A stretch of DNA of 64,000 nt from Agrococcus sp. ProA11 (GTDB lineage Bacteria; Actinomycetota; Actinomycetes; Actinomycetales; Microbacteriaceae). Location: assembly GCF_039880525.1 (NCBI RefSeq), contig NZ_CP156989.1:1984001-2048000 (forward strand), read 5' to 3'. The notes below the pieces were generated by a model. The model saw nothing but the letters and a program-made list of their open reading frames with translations, was not told where the DNA came from and ran no database searches. The position numbers were made by a program, and so were the translations under genes. Below, piece by piece: positions 28,503-37,284 of the stretch (within the stretch, counting starts at the first letter, position 1; each line of letters opens with the position of its first letter).

Positions 28503-30007
28503 TAGAAGAGGCCCTGCGTGGTGCCGGCGTCGACCGTGCCCGCGGGCGCGAGCACGTTCAGCTGCCGCACCTCGTCGACCGTCAGCTCGGGCAGCCGTTC
28601 GACCAGGCCGAGGAAGCGCTCGATCTCCTCGTCGTCGATGATGCCCTGCGCGAGCGTGCGCAGCTTCTGCACGTACTCCGCGCGACCGAAGGGGCGCGCC
28701 CCGGCCGGGTGCGCATCCGCGACGAAGATCTCGTCCTCGACCGTCTCGCCGTCGGTGAGGGTGATGACGATGCGGCCGCCGAACGCCTTCTTGTCCGGGT
28801 CCGGGTCGTGGTAGCGCTCGGTCCAGACCGACTCCTCGACCGTGGTGATCTTGTTCCACAGCTCGACGGTGTCAGGACGCTGGGCCCGCTCGGGCGCGTA
28901 CGAGTCCACGTGGTGCCAGCCGCCATCCTGCAGCGCCACCGCGACGATGTACGGGATCGAGTGGTCGAGGGTCTCGCGCGACGCCGTCGGGTCGTACTTC
29001 TGCGGGTCGTTCGCGCCGGAGCCGATCACGTAGTGCGTGTGGTGGCTCGTGTGCAGCACGATCGACTCGACCCGCTCGGGGTCGCGCAGCTCGGGCCGCT
29101 CGGCGCCGAGCTTGCGCGCCAGGTCGATCCAGGCCTGCGCCTGGTACTCGGCGGAGTGCTCCTTCGTGTACGTGTCGAGGATGCCGCGCTTGGGCTCCCC
29201 GGCCCTCGGCAGCGGCACCGAGTAGGAGCCCTCCCAGCCGTCCAGCAGCCAGGCGATGACGCCGTCCTCGCCCTCGTAGATGGGCACGGGGCTGGTCTGG
29301 CCGCGCATCGCACGGTCGACCGACTCGACGGCCATCTTGCCCGCGAAGGCGGGCGCGTGCGCCTTCCAGGTCGAGATCTCGCCCTTGCGCGACTGGCGGG
29401 TGGCGGTCGTCGTGTGCAGCGCCTGCCCGACGGCCTGGAAGATCGTCTCGGCCTCGAGGCCGAGCATGGTCCCGATGCCGGCGGCCGCCGACGGGCCGAG
29501 GTGGGCGACGTGGTCGATCTTGTGCTTGTGGAGCGAGATCGCGCGCACGAGGTCGACCTGGATCTCGTAGCCGGTCGCGAGCCCGCGCACCAGCGCGCGA
29601 CCGTCGCAGCCGACGTGCTGGGCGACGGCGAGGATCGGCGGGATGTTGTCGGCCGGGTGGGAGTACTCGGCGGCCAGGAAGGTGTCGTGGTAGTCGAGCT
29701 CGCGCACGGCGACGCCGTTCGCCCAGGCCGCCCACTCGGGGCTCACCCGGTCGTCGACGCCGAAGACCGCGGCGCCGGGCTCGAAGGGGTGCCGCTGCGC
29801 CTGCTCGCGCGCCGAGACGACCGGCGCCCGGTTGAGGCTCGCGATGGCAACGGCGGCGTTGTCGATGATGCGGTTCCCGATCATCTCCGCGACCTCCGCC
29901 TCGACCTCGACCGGGTCGACGGCGACCTGTGCGATCTTCCACGCGAGCTGCTCGTCACGGGGTAGGTTCTCGGCGGACTTGCGGGCTCTGACATCGTGCT
30001 GCTGCAT
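28502..30007 (-). CDS. prpD: 2-methylcitrate dehydratase
   Basis: A 501-residue MmgE/PrpD protein that dehydrates 2-methylcitrate to methylaconitate. Signatures include [56 protein letters not shown] and [20 protein letters not shown]. This is the iron-sulfur-free PrpD type. The ATG at 30007 has TAGGCT seven bases upstream. It heads the prpD-prpB-OYE operon; no prpR regulator gene is adjacent. Confidence 0.95.
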   Translation of the reverse strand: MQQHDVRARKSAENLPRDEQLAWKIAQVAVDPVEVEAEVAEMIGNRIIDNAAVAIASLNRAPVVSAREQAQRHPFEPGAAVFGVDDRVSPEWAAWANGVAVRELDYHDTFLAAEYSHPADNIPPILAVAQHVGCDGRALVRGLATGYEIQVDLVRAISLHKHKIDHVAHLGPSAAAGIGTMLGLEAETIFQAVGQALHTTTATRQSRKGEISTWKAHAPAFAGKMAVESVDRAMRGQTSPVPIYEGEDGVIAWLLDGWEGSYSVPLPRAGEPKRGILDTYTKEHSAEYQAQAWIDLARKLGAERPELRDPERVESIVLHTSHHTHYVIGSGANDPQKYDPTASRETLDHSIPYIVAVALQDGGWHHVDSYAPERAQRPDTVELWNKITTVEESVWTERYHDPDPDKKAFGGRIVITLTDGETVEDEIFVADAHPAGARPFGRAEYVQKLRTLAQGIIDDEEIERFLGLVERLPELTVDEVRQLNVLAPAGTVDAGTTQGLF

Positions 30008-30014
30008 GGTGCCG

Positions 30015-30020
30015 AGCCTA
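30015..30020 (-). promoter_or_regulatory. Candidate -10 element of prpD
   Basis: TAGGCT on the minus strand, seven bases before the ATG at 30007. Confidence 0.45.
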
Positions 30021-30052
30021 TCCGGCGAGCCTCAACGGACCCTGCTTCGCTC

Positions 30053-30072
30053 GTCGGGCTTCGCGGCCCGAC
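30053..30072 (-). terminator. Short hairpin after the sortase gene
   Basis: GTCGGGC and GCCCGAC around a six-base loop, starting three bases after the sortase stop codon. There is no clear T-run, so it is a weak candidate. Confidence 0.45.
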
Positions 30073-30075
30073 CGC

Positions 30076-30738
30076 CTACGCCGCCTCGACGAGCTTCGCG
30101 AAGACGATCAGGTTGTTCGGGAAGTCAGGGTTGGTGCCGTCGAGGTTGTCGCAGGTGATCAGCCGCAGCTCCGCGTCGGACACCGGGTAGTAGACGGCGC
30201 GGGTCGGGAACGAGCTCTTCGGGAACGACTCGACCCTATAGATCTCGAAGACCGCGACCGATCCGTCTGCGCGGGTGACGCTGACCTCGTCACCGGCCTC
30301 GAGCGCTTCGAGGTTGTAGAAGACGCCGCTCTCGTCCGAGAGCGAGTTGACGTGGCCGAGCAGCACGCTCGCGCCGCGCTCGCCGGGGGTCGGCGAGCCC
30401 GTGTACCAGCTGGCCGGGGAGCCCTCCTCGTCCGGCGGCACCTCGAGCGCACGATCCTCGCGGATGCCGGTCTCGATGAGATCCGCGGTGCGATCGATCG
30501 CCGGGATGCTGACGCTCACGGGCGTCGATGCGGCCATCTCGAGGGTCGCCTGCTCGGACGCTGGCGCGGTCTCCGGTGCGGCGGACGGGGTGGGCCCTGG
30601 CGCGGCGGAGGTGACTGCCGGCGCCGTGGCCGCCATCGGCTCCGCATCGTTCGCGGCGCCACAGGCGGTGAGGGTGAACAGGAGGGCCGCCGCCCCCGCC
30701 GTGAGGCGGAGACGACGGCCCATTCCGTGATGCATCAT
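30076..30738 (-). CDS. Class F sortase
   Basis: A 220-residue protein with an N-terminal lipoprotein-like signal (LTAC near residue 26), an Ala/Pro/Thr-rich linker, and a sortase barrel from about residue 70. The catalytic histidine is in SVLLGHVNS and the cysteine in LRLITCDN. The C-terminal NNLIVFAKL fits class F, although the usual arginine is not obvious. Sortases join surface proteins to the wall or to each other. The CHRD protein encoded 24 bases upstream on the same strand is the likely substrate. Gene order and spacing indicate one operon. Confidence 0.88.
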   Translation of the reverse strand: MMHHGMGRRLRLTAGAAALLFTLTACGAANDAEPMAATAPAVTSAAPGPTPSAAPETAPASEQATLEMAASTPVSVSIPAIDRTADLIETGIREDRALEVPPDEEGSPASWYTGSPTPGERGASVLLGHVNSLSDESGVFYNLEALEAGDEVSVTRADGSVAVFEIYRVESFPKSSFPTRAVYYPVSDAELRLITCDNLDGTNPDFPNNLIVFAKLVEAA

Positions 30739-30762
30739 CGATGCGATCCGTTACTCAGCTGT

Positions 30763-31539
30763 TCAGCTGTCGGTCGCGGTGCGGCGACGGCCGATGAAGT
30801 AGCCGGCAGCTGCGAGGGCAGCGAGGAGGCTGCCACCGAGCGCAACGGCGCCCATCTGCGACTCGGTCGCGCCGAAGCCCGCCGCGGTCACGACCCCGGT
30901 GTCAACGCCACCGGCCGGAGCCATGGCGAGCGCACCGCAGAGCGCCGGGGAGGTTGCCGCGAGCGGCAGCTCGGGAGCCAGGTCGCTCGGCTCCGTCGCA
31001 CCCTCAGGCTGGGTCGCCGGGTCGAGACCGTGCACGACGACAACCGCCGTGCCGCCCTCGAGCGAGTCCATCGTGGCCTGGCTCAGCTGGAAGGTCTCCT
31101 CGTAGGTGATGGTGTCACCGGAGGGTGCAGCCATCAGGTCGAGCGCACCAGCGGGGGTCTTGTCGGCGTCGCCGACCGAGAGGGTCTGGCCGATCTCGCC
31201 ATAGAACGGACCACCCTCGGTGGTGCTGATGATGCCGTCGCCGTTCTCGTCAGCGCTCATCGACGGGCAGGTGCCCTGTGCGCCGATGTGGATGTGCTGC
31301 ACATGCGGGTAGGCGGAGCCGTCGAACTCGGCGGCCAGGCCCGTGGCGTTCACGGTCACGGTGGCCATGTCGCCTTCGACATCCATCCACACCTCGCCGG
31401 ATGCGCCGCTGTTGTTGATCTCGTCGAGCATCGTCGAGTAGGACTCTGCGTGGTCTGCGGCCATCGCGGGCATGGCGCCCATGGTCACGAGGCCGAGCCC
31501 CAGCACGGGTGCAGCGAACAGGATTGACTTCTTCTTCAT
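30763..31539 (-). CDS. CHRD-domain surface protein with sorting-like C-terminus
   Basis: 258 residues from the ATG at 31539, with AGAGG eight bases upstream. The signal peptide is cleaved near residue 27 (AMA-A). The CHRD domain has paired strands and the histidine motifs HVQHIHIGAQG and VVVVHGLDP. The tail has P-A-G-G-V-D-T-G (208-215), a short spacer, one membrane helix (about 231-250) and RRR. No LPXTG is present. With a class F sortase next door, GGVDTG is the plausible replacement motif; this is inference. CHRD function in bacteria is unclear. Confidence 0.85.
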   Translation of the reverse strand: MKKKSILFAAPVLGLGLVTMGAMPAMAADHAESYSTMLDEINNSGASGEVWMDVEGDMATVTVNATGLAAEFDGSAYPHVQHIHIGAQGTCPSMSADENGDGIISTTEGGPFYGEIGQTLSVGDADKTPAGALDLMAAPSGDTITYEETFQLSQATMDSLEGGTAVVVVHGLDPATQPEGATEPSDLAPELPLAATSPALCGALAMAPAGGVDTGVVTAAGFGATESQMGAVALGGSLLAALAAAGYFIGRRRTATDS

Positions 31540-31698
31540 GGGAGAAACCTCTTCCGAAACAATCTCGGGCCCAAGAGTTTTGCGCCCTTCTGTGATGGTC
31601 TTCGGCACGCCGCTGCAGGCGGATTGGACGAGTTCGAGACTCTTCTCGCAAACCGTTCTCGTCCGGGCGACGAACCCCTCCCGATCGCAAGAGAACGG

Positions 31699-32373
31699 AT
31701 GACTCCCATGGCTCGCATGACCTGGATCGGCACCATCGCCATCGCCGCGATGCTCGTGACCGGCTGCGCGGCCACGGCCGCGCCCGCAGAGGAGCCGACG
31801 CCCGCGGCATCCCACACGATGCCCGACGGCACCGTGATGGATGGCGCCGAGCACGGCGAGCACTCCTCCGACGAGACCCACACGATGCCGGACGGCACCG
31901 TGATGGACGGCGCCGAGCACGGCGAGCATGCCTCGAGCGACACCGAGCCATCCGAGGCTGCCGCGATGATCTGCGGCGGCCAGGTGGCGACCGCGGTCGA
32001 GGCGACCTTCCGTCTGGACAGTGCGGTCACGCCGTCGTCCGCCTGGGACGCGCCGATGTTCACCTGCACGTACGAGATCGAGGGCGCACCGCTGGAGCTC
32101 TCGGTGCACGACACGACCGACGTCGCGGCCGGCGAGGAGCACTACGGCGAGCTGCAGCGCACGCTCGACGCCGATGACATCGAGGGGCTCCTCGGCCTCG
32201 GCCTGCCGTCGTTCTCGAACGACGAGGGCATCGTGGCGTTCCTGCGCGACGGCAAGACGCTCGTCGTCGATGCGACGGCCCTGCCGAACGGATTCGCGGG
32301 CGACATGACGCAGGGCGAAGCGGCCTACGCGATCGCGACCGCGGTGCTGGGCTGCTGGGTCGAGCACGACTAG
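31699..32373 (+). CDS. Lipoprotein with tandem His-rich repeat
   Basis: 224 residues from the ATG at 31699; ATG codons at 31708 and 31717 are alternatives. The lipobox is LVTGC (C23). Residues 39-60 and 61-82 are two near-identical 22-residue repeats beginning HTMPDGTVMDGAEHGEH, encoded by a 66-base direct duplication (31813-31878, 31879-31944). Their His, Met, Asp and Glu content suggests metal binding, perhaps copper. The C-terminal domain (about 90-224) holds three cysteines (MICGG, FTCTY, LGCWV) and is not recognised. It diverges from the CHRD/sortase operon. Confidence 0.75.
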   Translation: MTPMARMTWIGTIAIAAMLVTGCAATAAPAEEPTPAASHTMPDGTVMDGAEHGEHSSDETHTMPDGTVMDGAEHGEHASSDTEPSEAAAMICGGQVATAVEATFRLDSAVTPSSAWDAPMFTCTYEIEGAPLELSVHDTTDVAAGEEHYGELQRTLDADDIEGLLGLGLPSFSNDEGIVAFLRDGKTLVVDATALPNGFAGDMTQGEAAYAIATAVLGCWVEHD

Positions 32374-32381
32374 CGGCGCAC

Positions 32382-34226
32382 CTAGGAGCGCTTGTCGACC
32401 ACCCGCCGCAGGTAGTGGATGCGGTCGCGCAGCTGCTGCAGCGAGGCCTGCGGCACCGGCGGGCCTCCGCAGATGCGGCGTGCCTCGGCGTGCACGAGCG
32501 CGTGCGCCTCACCGCGCCGCTTCGCGACGATCGCAACCAGTGAGTTGAGCAGCTGCCGCTCCTCGCGCATGTTGCGGTAGAGCGGTTCGGGCGCCTCCTG
32601 GCTCGGCGGCCGGTCGCGGATGCGCGCGGCCTGGCGCGCATGGCGTCGCTTCAGCAGGTCGGAGACCTCCTCGGCGTCGAGCAGGCCGGGGATGCCGATG
32701 AAGTCGAGCTCCTCCTCGGTGGCGGGCTCGACCAGCTGGCCGAACTCGGCATCGCCGAACAGCACCCGGTCGAAGGTGGCGCTCGACTCGAGCGGCTCCC
32801 AGGTGAACGGCGCCGCCTCGCGGTCCTCGCGATCGCCCTGCTCGGCCGCCGCCATGAGGTCGTCGTCGAGCAGCTTGTCGTCCTCCTGCTCGCGGTCGAG
32901 CGCGTGGTCGCGCTGGCGCTCGAGCTCTGCGGCCAGCGACAGCAGCGGCGGCACCGACGGCAGGAAGACGGTGGCGACCTCGCCGCGCTTGCGGGAGCGC
33001 ACGAAGCGGCCGATCACCTGCGCGAAGAACAGCGGCGTCGACGAGCTGGTGGCGTAGACGCCGACCGCGAGCCGCGGCACGTCGACGCCCTCCGAGACCA
33101 TCCGCACCGCGACCATCCAGCGCTGCTGGCCGGTCGCGAAGGAGCCGATGCGATCCGAGGCGCCCGCATCGTCGGAGAGCACCACGGTCGGCTCCTGCCC
33201 CGTGATGGCGTGCAGCAGCTGCGCGTACTGCCTCGCCTGGGCCTGGTCGGTCGCGATCACGAGACCGCCGGCATCCGGCACCGTCTGCCGCACGTGCGTC
33301 AGCCGCACGTCGGCCGAGCGCAGCACCTGCTGGATCCACTCGCCGCCCGGATCGAGCGCGGTGCGCCAGGCCCCGTTGGTGATGTCCTTCGTGTCGCCGT
33401 GGCCGAGCGTGGCCTTCATCTCGTCGCCCATCGACGTGCGCCACTGCATGGTGCCGGCGTAGGCCATGAACAGCACCGGGCGCACGACCGAGTCGCGCAG
33501 CGCCGCGTCGTAGCCGTAGGCATAGTCGGTGCGGGAGGTGCGGATGCCGCGCTCGTCGCGCACGTACTCGACGAACGGGATGGGGGCCGTGTCGCTGCGG
33601 AACGGCGTGCCCGTGAGCGAAAGGCGGCGGGTCGCCGGGCCGAAAGCCTCCAGCACCGCCTCGCCCCAGCTGAGCGCATCGCCGGCGTGGTGCACCTCAT
33701 CGAGGATGACGAGGCTGGGTGCTGAGCGGGTGATGCGCTCGTGCACCGCGGCGCGAGCGGCGACCTGCGCGTAGGTCACGACCACGCCGTGGAACTGCCG
33801 CGGGTAGTCGCCGTCGCTGTTGGAGAAGTCGGGGTCGAGGCGGATGCCCGCCTTGTGCGCGGCATCCGCCCACTGCTGCTTCAGGTGCTCGGTGGGGGCG
33901 ACGACCGTGATGCGGTGCACGGCGCCGCGACGCAGCAGCTCGGAGGCGAGGCGGAGGGCGAAGGTGGTCTTGCCGGCTCCGGGCGTCGCCGCCGCCAGGA
34001 AGTCGCGCGGCTCGGTCTGGAAGTACTGCTCGAGCGCCTCCTGCTGCCAGGCGCGCAGCGGCTGCACGGTGCCCCAGGCGGCGCGCTCCGGGTAGGCGGG
34101 CGGCAGGTGGTCGGCCGCCCAGGAGCCGAAGCCCGGGTGACCTGCGGCCTCGCCGTGTGCGGGGTTGCCGGAGCCCGAGAGCCCGGAGGCATACGGCTGC
34201 GCGGTCTGACTGGTCACTCGCTCCAT
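32382..34226 (-). CDS. Superfamily 2 DEAD/DEAH-type helicase
   Basis: 614 residues from the ATG at 34226; a GTG three codons later at 34217 is also possible. Walker A is AATPGAGKTTFALRLA, Walker B is LVILDEVHHAGD, motif III is LSLTGTPFRSD. The C-terminal RecA domain has MVAVRMVSEGVDVPRLAVGVY and QVIGRFVRSRKRGEVA with arginine fingers. The C-terminal 130 residues are helical and charged. The layout is that of UvrB/RAD25-like stand-alone helicases found widely in actinobacteria. The nucleic acid substrate is unknown. Confidence 0.88.
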   Translation of the reverse strand: MERVTSQTAQPYASGLSGSGNPAHGEAAGHPGFGSWAADHLPPAYPERAAWGTVQPLRAWQQEALEQYFQTEPRDFLAAATPGAGKTTFALRLASELLRRGAVHRITVVAPTEHLKQQWADAAHKAGIRLDPDFSNSDGDYPRQFHGVVVTYAQVAARAAVHERITRSAPSLVILDEVHHAGDALSWGEAVLEAFGPATRRLSLTGTPFRSDTAPIPFVEYVRDERGIRTSRTDYAYGYDAALRDSVVRPVLFMAYAGTMQWRTSMGDEMKATLGHGDTKDITNGAWRTALDPGGEWIQQVLRSADVRLTHVRQTVPDAGGLVIATDQAQARQYAQLLHAITGQEPTVVLSDDAGASDRIGSFATGQQRWMVAVRMVSEGVDVPRLAVGVYATSSSTPLFFAQVIGRFVRSRKRGEVATVFLPSVPPLLSLAAELERQRDHALDREQEDDKLLDDDLMAAAEQGDREDREAAPFTWEPLESSATFDRVLFGDAEFGQLVEPATEEELDFIGIPGLLDAEEVSDLLKRRHARQAARIRDRPPSQEAPEPLYRNMREERQLLNSLVAIVAKRRGEAHALVHAEARRICGGPPVPQASLQQLRDRIHYLRRVVDKRS

Positions 34227-34390
34227 CGTAGGCGCGAGCGCCCACTCGCCGCCCCCTCGCGTGTCGGCCAAGTGCGCCCTACCAACGGCTTCGCGACGGC
34301 GGTACCGTGAGCCCACGCCCGCAGCAGACGAGTCCTCGAGCCGCACCGCGTGCCGCGCTCGACGACCGCATCGACAGATCGGATCGAGCC

Positions 34391-34783
34391 ATGGCCTACG
34401 GCATCACCGCCACCATCCCCCTCCCCTATGCCGAGACCGTGTCGGCCGTGCGAGCCGCCCTGCAGGCCGAGGGCTTCGGCGTGCTCACCGAGATCGACAT
34501 GGCGGCGACGCTGAAGGCAAAGCTCGACATCGACGTGGCTCCGCAGCTGATCCTGGGCGCCTGCAACCCGCCGCTCGCCCACCGGGCGCTCGAGGCGGAG
34601 GAGTCGATCGGCCTGCTGCTGCCCTGCAACGTCACGGTGCGGGCCGCTGACGGGGGCACGTCGATCGTCGAGGCGCTCGATCCGGATCTCATGGTGAGCG
34701 TGACCGAGAACGAGGCGCTGCGACCGATCGCCAGCGAGGCCGCGGAGCGCCTGCGGGCCGCGCTGCGCTCGTTGGAGCAATAG
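34391..34783 (+). CDS. DUF302 domain protein
   Basis: 131 residues from the ATG at 34391. The whole length fits DUF302: an N-terminal strand YGITATIPLPYAETV, the core QLILGACNPPLAHRAL with its conserved cysteine, and GLLLPCNVTVR with the second. No signal peptide or membrane segment is present. DUF302 proteins are often found with SHOCT proteins, as here, and sometimes near metal or oxidative stress genes. The role is unknown. No good ribosome site was seen. Confidence 0.85.
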   Translation: MAYGITATIPLPYAETVSAVRAALQAEGFGVLTEIDMAATLKAKLDIDVAPQLILGACNPPLAHRALEAEESIGLLLPCNVTVRAADGGTSIVEALDPDLMVSVTENEALRPIASEAAERLRAALRSLEQ

Positions 34784-34791
34784 GGGCCCCG

Positions 34792-35046
34792 ATGTTCGAC
34801 GGCCACTGGATGGGCATGCACTGGGGCTGGGTCTGGGTCGTCGTCGTCATCTCGCTCATCGTGATCGGCGCGCTCGTCGCACTCGTGCTGCGCGCAACCG
34901 GGACCATGGATCGTCGGCGCTCCGTCGGCGTCGATCCCGAGATCGGGCTCCGCGCCCGCGCGATCCTCGATGAGCGCTACGCCCGGGGCGAGATCGACAG
35001 CGCCGACTACCAGGAACGGGTCGAGCGGCTGCGGCGCGAGCGCTGA
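34792..35046 (+). CDS. SHOCT domain membrane protein
   Basis: 84 residues. The N-terminus is rich in His, Trp, Met and Gly (GHWMGMHWGW), then one membrane helix (about residues 13-35). A C-terminal SHOCT motif follows: ARAILDERYARGEIDSADYQ. SHOCT is a short oligomerisation helix pair. The gene starts eight bases after the DUF302 stop and is surely co-transcribed. Confidence 0.85.
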   Translation: MFDGHWMGMHWGWVWVVVVISLIVIGALVALVLRATGTMDRRRSVGVDPEIGLRARAILDERYARGEIDSADYQERVERLRRER

Positions 35047-35076
35047 CCTCGTCGAGCCCCCGGAGGCTTTCGCGTC

Positions 35077-35082
35077 TAGGCT
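35077..35082 (+). promoter_or_regulatory. Candidate -10 element of the membrane protein gene
   Basis: TAGGCT, six bases before the ATG at 35089. Confidence 0.5.
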
Positions 35083-35088
35083 GACCGC

Positions 35089-35949
35089 ATGCATTACCTC
35101 CTCGGTCTCGCTGCGCTGGTCATCGGCGCCATCATCGCGACTCGCCGCACGCGGCCGACCTGGTTCGTCGTCACCACGAGCGTGCTGGTCGGCGTCGGTG
35201 CGCTGCTGGCGGTGCTCAGCTACATGCGCGTCACCGACCCGCTGGGGCTGGTGGCGAACAGCGTGCTCGGCTGGGTGTTCGTCGGCGTCGCGATCATGAC
35301 GATGCTCAGCTCGATCTTCGTGCTGGAGCGACGCGGCGAGTTCGGCGAGGAGCTGCCGCCGCTGATCGGCGACAACCCGTTCGACGGCGACACCGACGAC
35401 TCCGACGACCCGGCACCCGGCATGGCACCCGGCGGGGATTCCGCCGCATCGACCGGGGCTGGCGTCGACGCGGTCTGGGAGGCGCGCGCCGAGGCCGCGG
35501 CAAGCACATCCGTCACGGGAGCGGCAGCGGTGGTCGGCGTCGCCGGTGCTGCCGCCGCCGGCTCGCCCGCCCACGCGGGTGTCGGTGCCTCGGGCACGGA
35601 GGCTCTTGCGCAGGAGTCAGCCGGCGAGCACACCGTGCCCGATCGCGGCGAGGCCGACGACGAGGGCAGTGCGGCAGATCACCATGGCAACGCCGACAGC
35701 AGCGCTGCGGCATCACCGAGGGAGGAACCGATGACCACGAACGACCACGAGCAGCGCCCTGGCGGCGCGCAGCCCGGCGACGACGGCAGCCTGCCCGGCA
35801 ACCCCGCGATGGAGGCGGGGCTGCGCGCATCGCTCGGCGCCGGCGGCGGCGATCCGGGCGCCCACACCGATGAGCGTCCCGCCGAGCGCGCGGATGCTGC
35901 GGGCGCGGCAAGCGACGCGGGCCCGACCGACGACGAGGCCTCCCGTTGA
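35089..35949 (+). CDS. Membrane protein with long acidic low-complexity tail
   Basis: 286 residues. Three membrane helices lie in the first 80 residues (near 2-17, 24-44 and 53-76). The remaining 200 residues are rich in Ala, Gly, Asp and Glu and have no recognisable fold. The N-terminal part resembles unnamed actinobacterial membrane proteins. TAGGCT ends six bases before the ATG. A small overlapping ORF follows. Function is unknown. Confidence 0.75.
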   Translation: MHYLLGLAALVIGAIIATRRTRPTWFVVTTSVLVGVGALLAVLSYMRVTDPLGLVANSVLGWVFVGVAIMTMLSSIFVLERRGEFGEELPPLIGDNPFDGDTDDSDDPAPGMAPGGDSAASTGAGVDAVWEARAEAAASTSVTGAAAVVGVAGAAAAGSPAHAGVGASGTEALAQESAGEHTVPDRGEADDEGSAADHHGNADSSAAASPREEPMTTNDHEQRPGGAQPGDDGSLPGNPAMEAGLRASLGAGGGDPGAHTDERPAERADAAGAASDAGPTDDEASR

Positions 35950-36140
35950 GCGGCGCGGAGGCGGCCGCCGAGCGTCCCGGACCGAGCGAGGCCGCGGATG
36001 ACGGCACCACGGTGATCGGCGCAGACCCCGATCTCGCCACGCCGCCGGCGGAGACCGACGTCGAGGCGGCCCCGTCGGGCGACGTCACGCACAGCGGCGA
36101 CGCCCCGCACGACGACCACGAGGGCTCCGAGCGTCACTGA
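35946..36140 (+). CDS. Possible small acidic protein, TTG start
   Basis: 64 codons starting at a TTG that overlaps the previous stop codon (TTGA). The composition (Ala, Glu, Asp, Pro, His) is like the tail of the preceding protein. It could be a coupled small protein, or a tail extension separated by a frameshift. A terminator follows 20 bases after the stop. No homology is recognised, so confidence is low. Confidence 0.35.
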   Translation: MSGAEAAAERPGPSEAADDGTTVIGADPDLATPPAETDVEAAPSGDVTHSGDAPHDDHEGSERH

Positions 36141-36159
36141 CGCATCCGCCCTCGAACGA

Positions 36160-36193
36160 CGAGACGCCCGCCGATCACTCGGCGGGCGTCTCG
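36160..36193. terminator. Intrinsic terminator between convergent genes
   Basis: CGAGACGCCCGCCGA and its complement around a four-base loop form a 15-base perfect stem between the small acidic ORF and the cupin gene. Confidence 0.9.
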
Positions 36194-36209
36194 CGTTGGC
36201 GGGTGAGGC

Positions 36210-36683
36210 TCAGGCCTTGTCCTCGCCCTTCGTATCGATCTCCTCGGCGAAGGCCGGCGGCTCGTCGCGGCCGGCCTCCTCGTCAGCCTCGGCGTCGGCG
36301 GCGGTGGGCTGGACGATGCCCTTCGCGTGGTGCGTCGGGGCGTAGACGGTGTAGAGGCGCAGCGGCTCGTCGCCGGTGTTGATGACGTCGTGCCAGCTGC
36401 CAGCGGGCACCTGGATGCTCCAGCCATCGCCGACCGCGTGCTCGAAGACCAGATCGTCCTTCGACGGTCCCATGACGACGCGGCCCTCGCCGGCGTCGAT
36501 GCGCAGGAACTGGTCGGTGCCGTAGTGCACCTCGAGGCCGATCGAGCTGCCGGGCTCGATCGACATGAGCACCACCTGCAGGTGCTCGCCGCTCCAGGCG
36601 ACCGTGCGGTAGTTGGTGTTCTCGCGCGTGGCGGTCTCGATGTCGAACGCGTTGCGCTGGGGGCCGTTGTCGATGATGTCCAT
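36210..36683 (-). CDS. Cupin domain protein
   Basis: 157 residues from the ATG at 36683; the ATG at 36692 lies in the candidate CAGGAT hexamer and is less likely. A single cupin barrel has the metal motif GLEVHYGTDQFLRIDAGEG (His, and the Glu of the typical HxHxxxxE replaced by partners in a shifted form) and the second motif VPAGSWHDVINTG. The last 40 residues are acidic and disordered. It resembles small cupins of unknown substrate. Neighbours give no functional hint. Confidence 0.85.
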   Translation of the reverse strand: MDIIDNGPQRNAFDIETATRENTNYRTVAWSGEHLQVVLMSIEPGSSIGLEVHYGTDQFLRIDAGEGRVVMGPSKDDLVFEHAVGDGWSIQVPAGSWHDVINTGDEPLRLYTVYAPTHHAKGIVQPTAADAEADEEAGRDEPPAFAEEIDTKGEDKA

Positions 36684-36782
36684 GGGCGTCATCCTGCCGC
36701 GCGGCCCTGAGAACCGCCAGGGTGCGGGTGCTGGATCAGGCGTCGGCCGCCGGGTGCTCGGGCGAGCGGGGTCGCGGTCGCG

Positions 36783-37247
36783 TCAGGCTGGGGTTTCGGT
36801 CGCCGGTGCCGCGTCGTAGGTCACCCAGCGGGTCTTCGTCGCGACGCCGTCGTAGAGCCGCTGCGCCGTGACGTTGTCATCGGCGGTGATCCACCGCACC
36901 ACCGTCGCGCCCTCTGCCGCGGCGATCTCCTGCAAGCGCACGACCAGTGCGTGGCCGACGCCCAGACCGCGCGCGGACTCGGCTGCGAACAGGTCGTCGA
37001 GGTAGATGCCAGTCTCCCCCGCCAGGGGTCGCGCGAAGCGGCGCCAATGCGCGAACCCGACGAGCGCGCCGTCGCGCTCTGCCACCAGGGCCTCGCTCTC
37101 GTGCGACGGATCGAGGAGCCAACCCCACACGCGCTCGGCGATCGCCGGGTCGTGCGCCTGCTCGTAGAAGGTGCGGTAGCCGTGGAAGAGCTCCTCCCAC
37201 CGCTGCCGATCGCCCGCCGCCACTGCACGCACCCTGATCTCCGCCAT
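36783..37247 (-). CDS. GNAT family N-acetyltransferase
   Basis: 154 residues covering one GNAT domain. It has the N-terminal IRVRAVAAGDRQRWEELFHGY, beta-4 GIYLDDLFAAESARGLGVGHALV with the acetyl-CoA pyrophosphate loop (RGLGVG), and the C-terminal RWITADDNVTAQRLYDGVA. It matches the subfamily of small amine or amino-acid acetyltransferases; the substrate is unknown. The ATG at 37247 has TAGCGT six bases upstream. Confidence 0.9.
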   Translation of the reverse strand: MAEIRVRAVAAGDRQRWEELFHGYRTFYEQAHDPAIAERVWGWLLDPSHESEALVAERDGALVGFAHWRRFARPLAGETGIYLDDLFAAESARGLGVGHALVVRLQEIAAAEGATVVRWITADDNVTAQRLYDGVATKTRWVTYDAAPATETPA

Positions 37248-37253
37248 GCGCCC

Positions 37254-37259
37254 ACGCTA
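37254..37259 (-). promoter_or_regulatory. Candidate -10 element of the GNAT gene
   Basis: TAGCGT on the minus strand, six bases before the ATG at 37247. Confidence 0.5.
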
Positions 37260-37284
37260 ACCGCTGCGCGCGCCCCGTGGCCTC

